From Nocardia wallacei (GTDB lineage: Bacteria > Actinomycetota > Actinomycetes > Mycobacteriales > Mycobacteriaceae), in NCBI RefSeq assembly GCF_029869545.1, contig NZ_JARWQD010000038.1:1-36449 (forward strand): 36,449 nucleotides of DNA. Direction: 5' to 3'. The translations under genes and the position numbers were made by a program. This document shows, one piece after another, positions 24,609 through 33,514 of the stretch (positions within the stretch are counted from its first letter, which is position 1; every line of letters begins with the position of its first letter). The notes under the pieces are model-generated. The model worked only from the letters and a program-made list of their open reading frames with translations. It had not been told where the DNA came from and made no database searches.

Positions 24609-26045
24609 TCACACGTCGAAGTACAGATCGAATTCGTAGGGGTGGGGGCGGACGTTTATTTCAGCTATTTCGGCGTCGCGCTTGAGGCGGATCCAGGTGT
24701 CGATGAGGTCGTCGGTGAAGACGCCGCCCTGGGTGAGGTAGTCGTGGTCGGCCTCGAGGCGGTCGATCACCGCGGCCAGGCTGGCGGGGGTCTGGGTGAC
24801 CTCCGCCGACTCCTCCGGGGTCAGTTCGTAGAGGTCCTTATCGATCGGGATGGCGGGCTCGATCTTGTTCATGATGCCGTCCAGGCCCGCCATCATCATC
24901 GCGGCGAACGACAGATACGGGTTGCCGGAGGAATCGGGGCAGCGGAATTCCAGCCGCTTGGCGGCGGCACTGGTGCCCGTGACCGGTATGCGCACGGCCG
25001 CGGAGCGATTGCGCTGGCTGTACACGAGATTCACCGGCGCCTCGAAACCCGGCACCAGGCGCTTGTAGGAATTCACGGTCGGATTGGTGAATGCCAGCAG
25101 CGACGGCGCGTGATGCAGCAGCCCGCCGATATAGTGCCGGGCCAGATCGGACAATCCGGCATAGCCCGCCTCGTCGTAGAACAGCGGCGAACCGTCCTTC
25201 CACAGCGACTGATGCACGTGCATGCCCGAACCGTTGTCGCCGAACAGCGGTTTCGGCATGAAGGTCACCGTCTTGTCGTGCTCCCAGGCGGTGTTCTTCA
25301 CGATGTACTTGTACAGCTGCAGATCGTCGGCGGCGGCCAGCAGCGTATTGAACTTGTAGTTGATCTCGGCCTGCCCGGCGGTGCCGACCTCGTGGTGGCC
25401 CTTCTCCAGCTCCAGCCCCGCACGCTGCAGGTTCGTGCACATCACATCGCGCAGGTCGACGTCGTGGTCGTAGGGGGCGACCGGGAAATAGCCGCCCTTC
25501 GCGCGGATCTTGTAGCCCCGGTTGATCGTGCCGTCGGGATTGTATTTCTCACCCGTGTTCCAGTCCGCGGACTTCGAATCCACCTCGTAGAAGGCGCCGT
25601 TCATCGTCGTCTTGTAGCGGACCGCGTCGAAGATGTAGAACTCCGCCTCCGGTCCGAAATAGGCCGTATCGGCCAGACCCGTACTGCGCAGATACTCCTC
25701 GGCCTTGCGGGCGACATTGCGCGGATCGCGGCTGTAGGCCGCGCGGGTGTGCGGGTCGTGCACGAAACAGTTCACGTTCAGCGTCTTGGCCGCCCGGAAC
25801 GGGTCCACCCGGCAGGTCCGCAGATCCGGCAGCAGCAACATGTCCGATTCGTGAATCTGCTGGAAACCACGCACCGACGATCCGTCGAAGGCGATGCCGT
25901 TGTCGACCAGGTCGGCGCCGAACATCTTGGCGGGGATCGAGAAATGCTGCGCCACGCCGGGAACGTCGCAGAATCGCACATCGACATACTCGACGTTCTC
26001 GGCGTGGATGAAATCCGATACTCCGTCGGTGGTGGGGGTGATCAC
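24609..26045 (-). CDS. glnA: Type I glutamine synthetase
   Basis: 478 aa from GTG 26045, the length I recall for M. tuberculosis GlnA1 and highly similar to it. It makes glutamine from glutamate, ammonia and ATP. Motifs are FDGSSVRGF (Asp54 region), [13 protein letters not shown], the ATP-site [33 protein letters not shown] and NRSAAVRIP. Tyr406 in [10 protein letters not shown] aligns with the adenylylated Tyr397 of enteric GS, so GlnE control is possible. An AGGAG box lies six nt before the GTG. It is divergent from the acyl-CoA ligase gene across 399 bp. Whether it is the main GlnA or a second copy cannot be told from one contig; its company (ArsC-like, fadD) is unusual for glnA1. Confidence 0.96.
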   Translation of the reverse strand: MITPTTDGVSDFIHAENVEYVDVRFCDVPGVAQHFSIPAKMFGADLVDNGIAFDGSSVRGFQQIHESDMLLLPDLRTCRVDPFRAAKTLNVNCFVHDPHTRAAYSRDPRNVARKAEEYLRSTGLADTAYFGPEAEFYIFDAVRYKTTMNGAFYEVDSKSADWNTGEKYNPDGTINRGYKIRAKGGYFPVAPYDHDVDLRDVMCTNLQRAGLELEKGHHEVGTAGQAEINYKFNTLLAAADDLQLYKYIVKNTAWEHDKTVTFMPKPLFGDNGSGMHVHQSLWKDGSPLFYDEAGYAGLSDLARHYIGGLLHHAPSLLAFTNPTVNSYKRLVPGFEAPVNLVYSQRNRSAAVRIPVTGTSAAAKRLEFRCPDSSGNPYLSFAAMMMAGLDGIMNKIEPAIPIDKDLYELTPEESAEVTQTPASLAAVIDRLEADHDYLTQGGVFTDDLIDTWIRLKRDAEIAEINVRPHPYEFDLYFDV

Positions 26046-26444
26046 CGGGCACTCCTCGTGAACTGTCGCCTCGTCGTCGGTCCACCATACGACTTCCCGA
26101 TCGCCCCCGGAGTGCGAATCGCGTTGTGTACCAAGATCATTCAAGATCACCCGCGACCGGCCGGGCCGAGTACCCGGCCGACCCGCCGCACCCGGGCGAA
26201 CGGCGGGGCAATCCGATAACATCTCTGACCAGTTATGTCGTAACGCCAGATCGGAGCCCCGGGTGGGTGATGTCGTCACTGCTCACGCAACCCAGACACC
26301 CTCCGCCGTCAGTGCACAGTGCACAAACCGGCGGGTTCCACTCTGCGCTATTGCCGGTACCGGGGATCACCGCCGTGCGGTGTGCTGGACACCACACCCG
26401 GCCACCGAAGTGACCGGGGACCATCCGTCAGCCAGAGGTAGGTT
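26046..26444. other. Divergent regulatory region, glnA and acyl-CoA ligase
   Basis: 399 nt with no credible gene. GTTA-N5-TAAC (26232-26244) is a small dyad nearer glnA; it does not fit the GlnR box I know. Tandem GTGCAC palindromes at 26312 and 26319 and the three-part shared element (26319-26387) lie on the ligase side. Confidence 0.7.
26319..26387 (+). promoter_or_regulatory. Three-part element, copy A (upstream of the acyl-CoA ligase)
   Basis: GTGCACAA (26319-26326), TATTGCCGGTACC (26349-26361, within the palindrome CCGGTACCGG) and GTGCGGTGTGCTG (26375-26387). The last block ends 57 nt before the GTG. All three blocks recur upstream of the CocE-like gene with matched spacing. Confidence 0.8.
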
Positions 26445-28235
26445 GTGAGCTCACCGGCCAGGCCCCGCACCCTGTGCGAGGCGTTCCAGAACAATGTCGC
26501 CCGTCATCCCGACGCCGTCGCGCTGCGCACCCGGGGCGACGACAGGCGAATCACCTGGCGCGAGTACGGTTCCCGGGTTCGCGCCCTCGCCACGGGCCTC
26601 GCGGGCCTGGGCGTCGGGCGCGGCGACACGGTGGCGCTGATGCTCACCAACCGCCCCGAGTTCCACCTCTGCGACACCGCCGTATTGCACACGGGCGCAA
26701 CGCCGTTCTCGGTCTACAACACCAACCCGCCGGACCTGCTGGCCTACCAGTTCGGCAATGCGGGCAACGCCGTGGTGATCTGCGAGCGGCAGTTCGCCCC
26801 GCAGGTCCTCGCGGCGGTGGCGCAGGCCGCCGAACAGGGCCACCGGGTCGAGCACGTCGTCTGCGTGGACGGCGAACCGTCCGGCACCCTCTCGCTGGAC
26901 CGGCTGGAAACCACCGAGGCACCGGACTTCGACTTCGATTCCGCTTGGCGCGCAGTCGATCCCGAGGACCTGCTGACCATCGTGTACACCTCCGGCACCA
27001 CCGGCCGCCCGAAGGGCGTCGAGCTCACCCACACCAATTTCATCGAAAACGCTCGCATCGTCGACGAATTCGGGGGCGGCAGCATCGACGACCGGGTGGT
27101 GTCCTACCTGCCCGACGCCCATGCGGCCAACCGCTGGTTCGCCCACTACCTCAACCTGCTCGAGGGCGGCCGGATCACCACGGTCCCCGATCTCAAACAG
27201 GTCGCCGAGGCGCTCACCGAGGTGCATCCCACGGTATTCCTCGGCGTGCCGCGCGTCTGGGTGAAAGTCAAAGCGGCACTGGAGGATCGGCTGGCCGCCG
27301 AGAACCCGGTGCGCCGGGCGCTGGCCGCCTGGGCGATCGGCACCGGCCGTGCGCGGGCCCGCGCGATCTCCGACGGCCGCACCCCGGGCCCGCTCGACAC
27401 CGCGCGGTACCGGCTGGCCGACCGCCTGGTGCTGTCCACCATCCGAGCCAAGCTCGGCATGGACCGGGTCCGGATCGCGGTGACGGGCGCCGCGCCGATC
27501 CCCCGCGACACCCACGAGTTCTTCCTGGGGCTGGGCCTGCCGTTGTGCGAGGGGTACGGCATGACCGAATGCACCGCCGGCGCCACCGTGACGCGCCCCG
27601 AACGCGTCAAGATCGGCACGGTCGGCACGCCCCTGCCCGGCGCCGAGGTCTCGATCGCCGCCGACGGCGAGGTGCTCATCCGGGGCGCGATGGTCATGCG
27701 CGGCTACCGCGGCGAACCCGAGAAGACCGCGGAGACCGTCGATTCCGACGGCTGGCTGCACACCGGCGACATCGGCGAGATCGACGCCGAGGGCTACCTG
27801 AGAATCGTCGACCGCAAGAAGGAACTGATCATCAACGCGGCGGGCAAGAACATGTCGCCGACCAATATCGAGAACACCGTCACCGAGAGCACCCCGCTCG
27901 CGGGCATCGTGGCCGTGATCGGCGACAACCGCCCGTACAACACCGCGCTGATCTGCCTGGACCCCGAGCTCGCGGCCGCGTTCGCCGAGCGGCACGGGCT
28001 GCCCGACCACAGCTTCGCGGCCCTGGCCCGCGATCCGCGGGTGCGCGCGGCCGTCGAGCAGGGCGTCGCGGCCGCCAACGCGAAGCTGTCGCGGGTCGAG
28101 CAGGTCAAGCGGTTCGCCCTGCTCCCCGAGGTCTGGCAGCCGGGCAGCGACTGCCTCACCGCCACGGGCAAGCTGCGGCGCAAGCCGATCGCCGCGGCCT
28201 ATGCCGATACCATCGAATCCCTGTACGCCGGCTGA
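26445..28235 (+). CDS. Long-chain fatty-acyl-CoA ligase (FadD-type AMP-binding protein)
   Basis: 596 aa. Adenylate-forming enzyme: P-loop-like YTSGTTGRPKGVELTH (181-196), GYGMTE (370-375), GWLHTGDIGEID with DRKKELI, and a C-terminal catalytic Lys in TATGKLRRKP. The long-chain type is suggested by the overall length and the SYLPDAHAANR region. It should activate a carboxylic acid to acyl-CoA (or acyl-AMP). It starts at GTG 26445 behind AGAGGT. The PucR-type gene follows 18 nt downstream, so they form an operon. The promoter carries the element shared with the secreted hydrolase gene. Confidence 0.92.
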   Translation: MSSPARPRTLCEAFQNNVARHPDAVALRTRGDDRRITWREYGSRVRALATGLAGLGVGRGDTVALMLTNRPEFHLCDTAVLHTGATPFSVYNTNPPDLLAYQFGNAGNAVVICERQFAPQVLAAVAQAAEQGHRVEHVVCVDGEPSGTLSLDRLETTEAPDFDFDSAWRAVDPEDLLTIVYTSGTTGRPKGVELTHTNFIENARIVDEFGGGSIDDRVVSYLPDAHAANRWFAHYLNLLEGGRITTVPDLKQVAEALTEVHPTVFLGVPRVWVKVKAALEDRLAAENPVRRALAAWAIGTGRARARAISDGRTPGPLDTARYRLADRLVLSTIRAKLGMDRVRIAVTGAAPIPRDTHEFFLGLGLPLCEGYGMTECTAGATVTRPERVKIGTVGTPLPGAEVSIAADGEVLIRGAMVMRGYRGEPEKTAETVDSDGWLHTGDIGEIDAEGYLRIVDRKKELIINAAGKNMSPTNIENTVTESTPLAGIVAVIGDNRPYNTALICLDPELAAAFAERHGLPDHSFAALARDPRVRAAVEQGVAAANAKLSRVEQVKRFALLPEVWQPGSDCLTATGKLRRKPIAAAYADTIESLYAG

Positions 28236-28253
28236 GGCGGGACGGAGGAAGCT

Positions 28254-29441
28254 GTGGAGACGCCGACCCGGGACCGTGCCCTCGAGGCCCTGTATCTGCG
28301 CGCCGGCGCGCTCATGCGGGACTATTCCGATTCGATACCGCCGTATCGGAGCATCCCGCGATCGCTGGTGATGCCCGGCTGGGAGCGCGGCGCGAAGCTG
28401 AATATCGAACTGTTCTTCGATCTGCTGCGCCACGGCAACATGCCCGGTCCCGAGGACACTCGCGAACTGGTCGAGCTCGCGCTGGACCGGGTGCGCGACG
28501 GCGAACCCCTCGAGGAGGTGCTGGGCCGCTACCGCCAGGGCGCCGAATTCATCTTCGACCGATTGCGCGCGGCGGCCAGCGAGCGCGAGCGCGAACTGCT
28601 CGCCGATGCCGCGCTGCCGCTGCTGCAGTACGTCACGCTGGTCGTGGAACGCATCGCCACGGCCTGCGTGCGCCGCGCCCACGATCCGCGCTGGGAGCTG
28701 CTGGAGCGCCGCCGCGGCATCGCCGACGCCCTGCTCACCGGACGTGACCCGGTGGAGTGGGCCGACGAACCCGCCATCGCCGTGCCGGAGGCGTTTCTGA
28801 TCGCGGTCTTCCGCCTCGGACCGGGCGCGGGCGGCCGGACCGGCGGCGACACCAGCGAGCTGCGGCACTGCATCGAATCGATTCCGGGCGTGTTCCTGCG
28901 CCTGGACAGCGGCGGCTGGACCGCGCTGGTGCCGCTGCAGCCCGGCGACGACGGCACCGCGACGATCGCGAGCCTGACCGGACGGCTGCCCGCCCGGACG
29001 GGTGAGCAGGCGCCGCCGTTCTGGGTGGGTGTCGGGTCCGCCCGGACGCGCGCCGACATCCCGTCCGTATTCGCCGAGGCCCGCACCCTCGCCGAACTGG
29101 GCCGCTGCCTGAACCGCTCGGAGCTGGTGTGCCATCGGCGCGACCTGCAGTTCGAGTACACGGTGGCGGCCAGCGGCGCGGCTCGGCCGGGCCTGGCCAC
29201 CGTCCTGGCGCCGCTGGACCCGCAACCGCTGCTGGCCGAGACGCTGGAGGTCTTCGTCGACAGCGGTTTCAACCAGCTCGCCACCGCCCGGCAGCTGAAC
29301 ATCCACCGCAATACCGTGACCTACCGGCTCGCTCGCGTCCACGAACTGACGGGCCTGGACCCGCACCGGCCTACCGACGCCATGACGCTGTCCGCGGCCC
29401 GCATCGCACGCAAGCTCGAATCCGCTTGCTTCGCACCGTAA
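28254..29441 (+). CDS. PucR/CdaR-type transcriptional regulator
   Basis: 395 aa. The C-terminal PucR helix-turn-helix is clear (RQLNIHRNTVTYRLARVHE, then LTGLDPHRPTDAMTL). The middle has a GGDEF-like region and the N-terminal ~150 aa is an all-helical RsbT-RD-type sensor domain. The start is GTG 28254 with GGAGG about seven nt upstream. It is in an operon with the ligase and lies between two copies of the shared promoter element, so it is the obvious candidate to bind them. The effector is unknown; a fatty acid or acyl-CoA is a guess. Confidence 0.88.
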   Translation: METPTRDRALEALYLRAGALMRDYSDSIPPYRSIPRSLVMPGWERGAKLNIELFFDLLRHGNMPGPEDTRELVELALDRVRDGEPLEEVLGRYRQGAEFIFDRLRAAASERERELLADAALPLLQYVTLVVERIATACVRRAHDPRWELLERRRGIADALLTGRDPVEWADEPAIAVPEAFLIAVFRLGPGAGGRTGGDTSELRHCIESIPGVFLRLDSGGWTALVPLQPGDDGTATIASLTGRLPARTGEQAPPFWVGVGSARTRADIPSVFAEARTLAELGRCLNRSELVCHRRDLQFEYTVAASGAARPGLATVLAPLDPQPLLAETLEVFVDSGFNQLATARQLNIHRNTVTYRLARVHELTGLDPHRPTDAMTLSAARIARKLESACFAP

Positions 29442-29466
29442 TTCGGCAATCGCCGATCTTGTTCCA

Positions 29467-29536
29467 GTGCACAACCCGTCCGGCCCCGGTCTTGGTTATT
29501 GCCGGTACCAGGCATATGTCTCTGTGCGGTGTGCTG
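29467..29536 (+). promoter_or_regulatory. Three-part element, copy B (upstream of the CocE-like gene)
   Basis: GTGCACAA (29467-29474), TATTGCCGGTACC (29497-29509) and GTGCGGTGTGCTG (29524-29536). Block starts are 30 and 27 nt apart (30 and 26 in copy A). The last block ends 58 nt before the GTG. Sequence between the blocks is diverged. Confidence 0.8.
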
Positions 29537-29594
29537 AACCGGACGAAGAGGTCACCGGCGCAGTCGCGCACGGGCCCGAGGGATTTCAGTAGAG

Positions 29595-31664
29595 GTGGAT
29601 TCGTTGAGAAGTTCGACCCGGCCGCACCGGCGCGGCCGCATCGTCACCCTCGCCGCCGCGGGAGTCACCGCGGTGGCGCTCACCGTGCAGTGCGCGCCGA
29701 CGGCGGGCACCGTCCCCGCCGCGGGCCCGGTGCCCGACGCCCCCGCGAACTTCGGCCTGCCCGCCGACTACCAGCCGACACCGGCCCGCTACGGCGTGGG
29801 ATACCAACTGGGACAGGTGGTTCCGCTCGCCGACGGCACCCAGATCCAGGCCGAGGTGCGCTACCCCACCGACCCGGCGACCGGGCAGCGCGCGGCGGGC
29901 GAATTTCCGGTCGTGCTGAACTTCACCACCTACGGTGCCGTGTCGAGCGCGCTCACCGCCGCCGTCACCAGCGTCGTCGACGAGCTGCGCATCCCGCTGC
30001 CCGACCACCTGAAGGACGCCCGCCGCATCATCAATCAGGCCACCAGCGCGCAGGACATGCTGGTGCGGCACGGCTACATCGAGGTGGTCGCCGACGTCCG
30101 CGGCACCGGCGCCTCCACCGGCGCCTGGAATCCGGCCTCCGCGCAGGACGGCGCGGACGGCGCGCAGCTGGTCGACTGGGCGGCGAAGCTGCCGGGTTCC
30201 AGCGGCAAGGTGGGCATGTACGGCTACTCGTTCCCGGCGCTCAACGCCCTGCGCACGGCCGAAACCGTCGGTCCCGGTTCGCCGTTGAAGGCGATCGTGC
30301 CGATGGCCATGCCCAACAACATCTTCAACGAGGTGCTCGGCCACGACGGCATGATGAGCCCGCTGCTGCTGACGGTCATCGCGCTGATGGTGCCGTATAT
30401 GAGCCTCATCGGCCCGTTCCTCGCCGCGCCGATCACGCCGCAGCTGTTCCTGCGGTCGCTGGTCGATCACCTGCGGGCCATCGCCGGATCCGACAGCACC
30501 GTGCGGATGCTGCTCGACGCCTACACCGGCGGGCCCACCGCCTACGAGGACCGCTACTGGTCCGAGCGCCGCTTCGAGACCGATCTGGGCAGGCTGGTCG
30601 ACAACGGCATCGCCATGTACCAGGTGGGCGGGCTGTGGGACCTCTATCAGGAAGGCCCGTGGCGCAACTACTCCCAGCTGCAGAACCTCGCGGCCGGGCG
30701 CGACCAGTTCGCGCCGATGGCGCCGGATCAGCGGCCGGACGGGCGTTTTCAGCTGTTGATGGGCCCCTGGTATCACGTCGGCCTGGGCTTCGGCCCGGGT
30801 TCGCGACTGGATACCGACAAGATCGTGCTGGCCTGGTTCGACCGCTGGCTCAAGGACATTCCCAACGGCGTCGACACCACCGACACCCCGCTGCACGTCA
30901 TCGATCCGAACAACATGGCCGTCGATACGGCGCGATATCCGTTCGAGCAGAGCACAATTCAGCGTCGGTACCTCGACGGCGATCGCCTGGCCGAGCAGCC
31001 GCCCACCGCGGCCGACGCGTCGGATCGCCTGGAGTACACCGGAATCGACAACCTCTGCAACCGCCAGAGCCTCGCGCAATACACCGGCGGCCTGCTGGAT
31101 TTCCTGTTCCGGCTGTTCACCGCGTACAACCCGTGCACCGAGCGGGTGCAGCCGCCGACCGCGGGCCTGAAGTACACCATGGACCCGGTCACCGAGCCGA
31201 CGGTGCTGGCCGGACCCGGCAGCGTCACCGTGCACGCCTCCTCGACCAGTACCGATGCCGCCCTGCAGGTGTGGCTCGACGACGTCGCCCCCGACGGCAG
31301 CTCGGTCAACATCACCGGCGGCTCCCAGCTCGCCAGCCAGCGCACCCTGGACGAGGCGCAGACCTGGCGGACGGCCGACGGCACGGTCTACGCGCCCGAG
31401 CACATCGTGCGCCAGGACAACCAGCGGCTGCTCACTCCCGGTGCGACGGTTCCGCTGGAGATCAAGCTGCGGCCGACGTTCTACCGCCTGGAACCCGGGC
31501 ACGCGCTGCGGCTGCGGATCACCAGCGGCACCTTCCCGTCGACCATTCCGATCCCCACCGATCTGCCGCGCCTGCTCGGCTCGTCACAGCAGATCCACCG
31601 GGATGCGGCACGGCCGTCGGAGCTGGTGGTGCCGCTGGCGCCCGCGCTGTCGTTCGGGCGCTGA
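29595..31664 (+). CDS. Secreted CocE/NonD (X-Pro dipeptidyl-peptidase S15) family hydrolase
   Basis: 689 aa. An Arg-rich N-terminus (RPHRRGRIV) and a hydrophobic stretch to about residue 32 form a signal peptide, perhaps Tat-type; a Cys follows (VQC) but the lipobox is poor. The alpha/beta-hydrolase core has the nucleophile Ser212 in MYGYSFPA, an Asp349 candidate in GGLWDLYQEG and His394 in GPWYHVG. A C-terminal jelly-roll domain (about 500-689) is typical of S15/CocE. The nucleophile elbow GYSFP differs from the usual GxSYxG. Substrates could be esters, amides or lipids; peptides are less likely. The start is GTG 29595 behind AGAGG. Its promoter mirrors that of the ligase. Confidence 0.9.
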   Translation: MDSLRSSTRPHRRGRIVTLAAAGVTAVALTVQCAPTAGTVPAAGPVPDAPANFGLPADYQPTPARYGVGYQLGQVVPLADGTQIQAEVRYPTDPATGQRAAGEFPVVLNFTTYGAVSSALTAAVTSVVDELRIPLPDHLKDARRIINQATSAQDMLVRHGYIEVVADVRGTGASTGAWNPASAQDGADGAQLVDWAAKLPGSSGKVGMYGYSFPALNALRTAETVGPGSPLKAIVPMAMPNNIFNEVLGHDGMMSPLLLTVIALMVPYMSLIGPFLAAPITPQLFLRSLVDHLRAIAGSDSTVRMLLDAYTGGPTAYEDRYWSERRFETDLGRLVDNGIAMYQVGGLWDLYQEGPWRNYSQLQNLAAGRDQFAPMAPDQRPDGRFQLLMGPWYHVGLGFGPGSRLDTDKIVLAWFDRWLKDIPNGVDTTDTPLHVIDPNNMAVDTARYPFEQSTIQRRYLDGDRLAEQPPTAADASDRLEYTGIDNLCNRQSLAQYTGGLLDFLFRLFTAYNPCTERVQPPTAGLKYTMDPVTEPTVLAGPGSVTVHASSTSTDAALQVWLDDVAPDGSSVNITGGSQLASQRTLDEAQTWRTADGTVYAPEHIVRQDNQRLLTPGATVPLEIKLRPTFYRLEPGHALRLRITSGTFPSTIPIPTDLPRLLGSSQQIHRDAARPSELVVPLAPALSFGR

Positions 31665-31783
31665 TCGGCGCCCGTAAAAATCGTGCGAAGCCGAAGTGAA
31701 TTCCGGTTGTCGTGGCCGGGGCTCGCGGGCTGCGCGTTTACATAACTCAACCACTTGACACGTCATAACTTCAGGCAGAAGCG

Positions 31784-31823
31784 CTACCGTCCGAAATTAA
31801 CCGGGCGGTAGCTGCTTTATTTT
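31784..31823 (+). terminator. Terminator-like hairpin with T-rich tail
   Basis: CTACCGTCC (31784-31792) pairs with GGGCGGTAG (31803-31811), with one G-U pair and a 10-nt loop, followed by CTGCTTTATTTT. It is 120 nt downstream of the CocE-like stop and could end that transcript. Confidence 0.6.
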
Positions 31824-31828
31824 CAGGG

Positions 31829-31851
31829 CATTGCCGATAACGGTGATCGAA
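31829..31851 (+). promoter_or_regulatory. Degenerate match to the shared promoter core
   Basis: CATTGCCGATAACGGTGATC aligns with copy A's TATTGCCGGTACCGGGGATC; about 17 of 23 positions match over the extended segment. The flanking GTGCAC and GTGCGG blocks are absent. It may be a weaker site for the same regulator or chance. Confidence 0.35.
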
Positions 31852-31963
31852 CTCACCGCCACATCCACTGGTCACATGTCCTAGAGTCATCCGCATTCCG
31901 GCGAACGACGAGGTCACCGGTAGATTCAGACAATTCACGCACGCCCCGACACGTGCGCCGATA

Positions 31964-31985
31964 TTTCCCGTTCCGAACCGGGAAA
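31964..31985. promoter_or_regulatory. Dyad 48 nt upstream of the first condensation gene
   Basis: TTTCCC-GTTC-C-GAAC-C-GGGAAA: nested arms of 6 and 4 bp with one bulged C. It could be an operator or a 5'-leader hairpin. Confidence 0.5.
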
Positions 31986-32032
31986 CCACCGTCGGTTCGA
32001 CATTTTCTGAACACATCGGATGAGGGATCGTA

Positions 32033-33514
32033 ATGGAGTTCATCGAACTGGCCGATTACCCGATGCCGTCCGGCCGGGTGACCGAATGGCTGCCCACCGC
32101 CCGGACGCACTGGGCCGACTGGCCGCGCGACTCGCGCGCGGTCTCCTACAACCACGAATATCATCTGCGCAGCGCCCTGGAGCACAGCCGCGTCCGTACC
32201 CGGCAGCACAGCTGGCTCGGTCACGTGCTGCGCGTCGACGGACCGCTCGACGGCGCGGCGTGGCGAACCGCCCTGGAGGCGTGGATCGACCGGCACGAGG
32301 TGCTGCGCAGCCATGTCGCCGTGGAGGGCGGGCGCACCGCCCGCTACACCCTGGGCCCCGGCGCGGTCCGGGTGCGGCCCGTCGAGGTCGCGCCGCCCGG
32401 CTCCGCCATGTCGGCGTACCGGATCGTGCAGCAGCTGCTCGACGAGCGCACCTCACCGCTGGACTGGCCCGCGCATCTGTGCGTCACCGTCGACGGCCGC
32501 GACTCGTTCACCGCGATCGTCGCCGCGGATCACGCGGTCATGGACGGGTATTCGACCACCTCCATCGGCGGCGAGCTGCGCGCCCTCTACGCCGCCGCCC
32601 GGCACGGGAGCCGGGCGGATCTCCCCGCGACGGCCAGCTACCTGGACTTCTGCCGCAAGGAACGGCAGCGCGCCGAGACCGCGCGGGCCGATCATCCGGC
32701 CGTGGACCTCTGGCGCGAATTCCTCTCCGGCACTGTCGAAGAGGAACCGCGGGCCGGGGTGCTCGCCGAGGCCGCCGCCCGGCCGGTGGCCCCGGTCGGC
32801 CCCGACGACACCGTGAATCCGACTGCGCCGCAACGCACCTTGGCGATCGAGGTGCTCGACGCCGCGGCGGCCGACCGTGCCGCGGCCGCCGCCCGGGAGC
32901 AGGGTCAGGGGCTGGTCGCGGCGCTGGTGGCGGCCTTCGCCGCCGCCTGCACCGAGCCCACCGCCACCTCCGAATTCCGCACGGTGGTGCCTATGCACAC
33001 CCGCGACGAACCGCGCTGGGCGGGCAGCCTGGGCTGGTTCGTCGGCCTGGCACCGTACCGGATCGACTGCGACGCACGGGGTCTCGCCGATCTCATCGCA
33101 CCGTCGGGCGACGAGCTGCGCCGGGTGCGCGACGCGGCCACCGTGCCGTTCGCCCGGGTGTGCGAGCTGCTCGGCACCCGGCCACGCATCTCACTCATGG
33201 TGTCCTACATGGACATTCGCGCCATATTCGGCGCCGAGGACTGGCTCGGCACCGACACCCGGTGGCTGCGCAGCCGCACGCGATCGGCCGACGAGTTCTT
33301 CTTCTGGTTCCTGCGCACGCCGGTCGGCGTCACGCTCAATATGCGCTATCCCGGCACCGCCCGCGCCACCCGCGACGTCCACCGGCACGTGCTGCGCGTG
33401 CGCGGGCTGCTCGGCGAATACGCCCGCCACGGCGACGCCCGCCTGCGCATCGCGCCCCAGCCCCTCGCCGCCACACCCCGCAGCATCGAACAAGGAGCGC
33501 CGACATGGAGATGA
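32033..33514 (+). CDS. PapA-like condensation/acyltransferase protein 1
   Basis: 493-aa stand-alone condensation-fold protein. The DRHEVLRSH motif (about 86-94) and the catalytic HAVMDG (His167, Asp171, Gly172) are intact. The C-terminal lobe has TRDEPRWAGSLGWFVG and SYMDIR, shared with its two neighbours. It is of the PapA1/PapA2 type, acyltransferases that load fatty acyl groups from CoA or carrier proteins onto sugars or other alcohols. The ATG at 32033 follows GAGG. It overlaps the next gene by 10 nt. The substrate is unknown; acylation of a glycolipid is inferred from the family. Confidence 0.85.
   Translation: MEFIELADYPMPSGRVTEWLPTARTHWADWPRDSRAVSYNHEYHLRSALEHSRVRTRQHSWLGHVLRVDGPLDGAAWRTALEAWIDRHEVLRSHVAVEGGRTARYTLGPGAVRVRPVEVAPPGSAMSAYRIVQQLLDERTSPLDWPAHLCVTVDGRDSFTAIVAADHAVMDGYSTTSIGGELRALYAAARHGSRADLPATASYLDFCRKERQRAETARADHPAVDLWREFLSGTVEEEPRAGVLAEAAARPVAPVGPDDTVNPTAPQRTLAIEVLDAAAADRAAAAAREQGQGLVAALVAAFAAACTEPTATSEFRTVVPMHTRDEPRWAGSLGWFVGLAPYRIDCDARGLADLIAPSGDELRRVRDAATVPFARVCELLGTRPRISLMVSYMDIRAIFGAEDWLGTDTRWLRSRTRSADEFFFWFLRTPVGVTLNMRYPGTARATRDVHRHVLRVRGLLGEYARHGDARLRIAPQPLAATPRSIEQGAPTWR

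Larger units (their letters stand above)
31665..32032. other. AT-richer upstream region of the condensation-protein run
   Basis: 368 nt without a credible gene and visibly lower in GC than its neighbours. It contains a terminator-like hairpin (31784-31811), a degenerate copy of the shared element (31829-31851), and a 21-nt dyad (31964-31985). The cluster promoter must lie here; TTGACA at 31755 has no -10 partner at normal spacing. Confidence 0.7.

Noticed and set aside
26232..26244. GlnR-type nitrogen box upstream of glnA
   Set aside because: GTTA-N5-TAAC is a dyad but does not match the GTnAC-N6-GaAAC pattern on either strand.
26451..29474. A 1007-codon open frame on the minus strand
   Set aside because: Antisense to the acyl-CoA ligase and PucR genes, which have clear motifs; its composition is typical of antisense frames.
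31755..31760. Perfect TTGACA -35 box upstream of the condensation genes
   Set aside because: No -10-like hexamer exists at 16-19 nt spacing.
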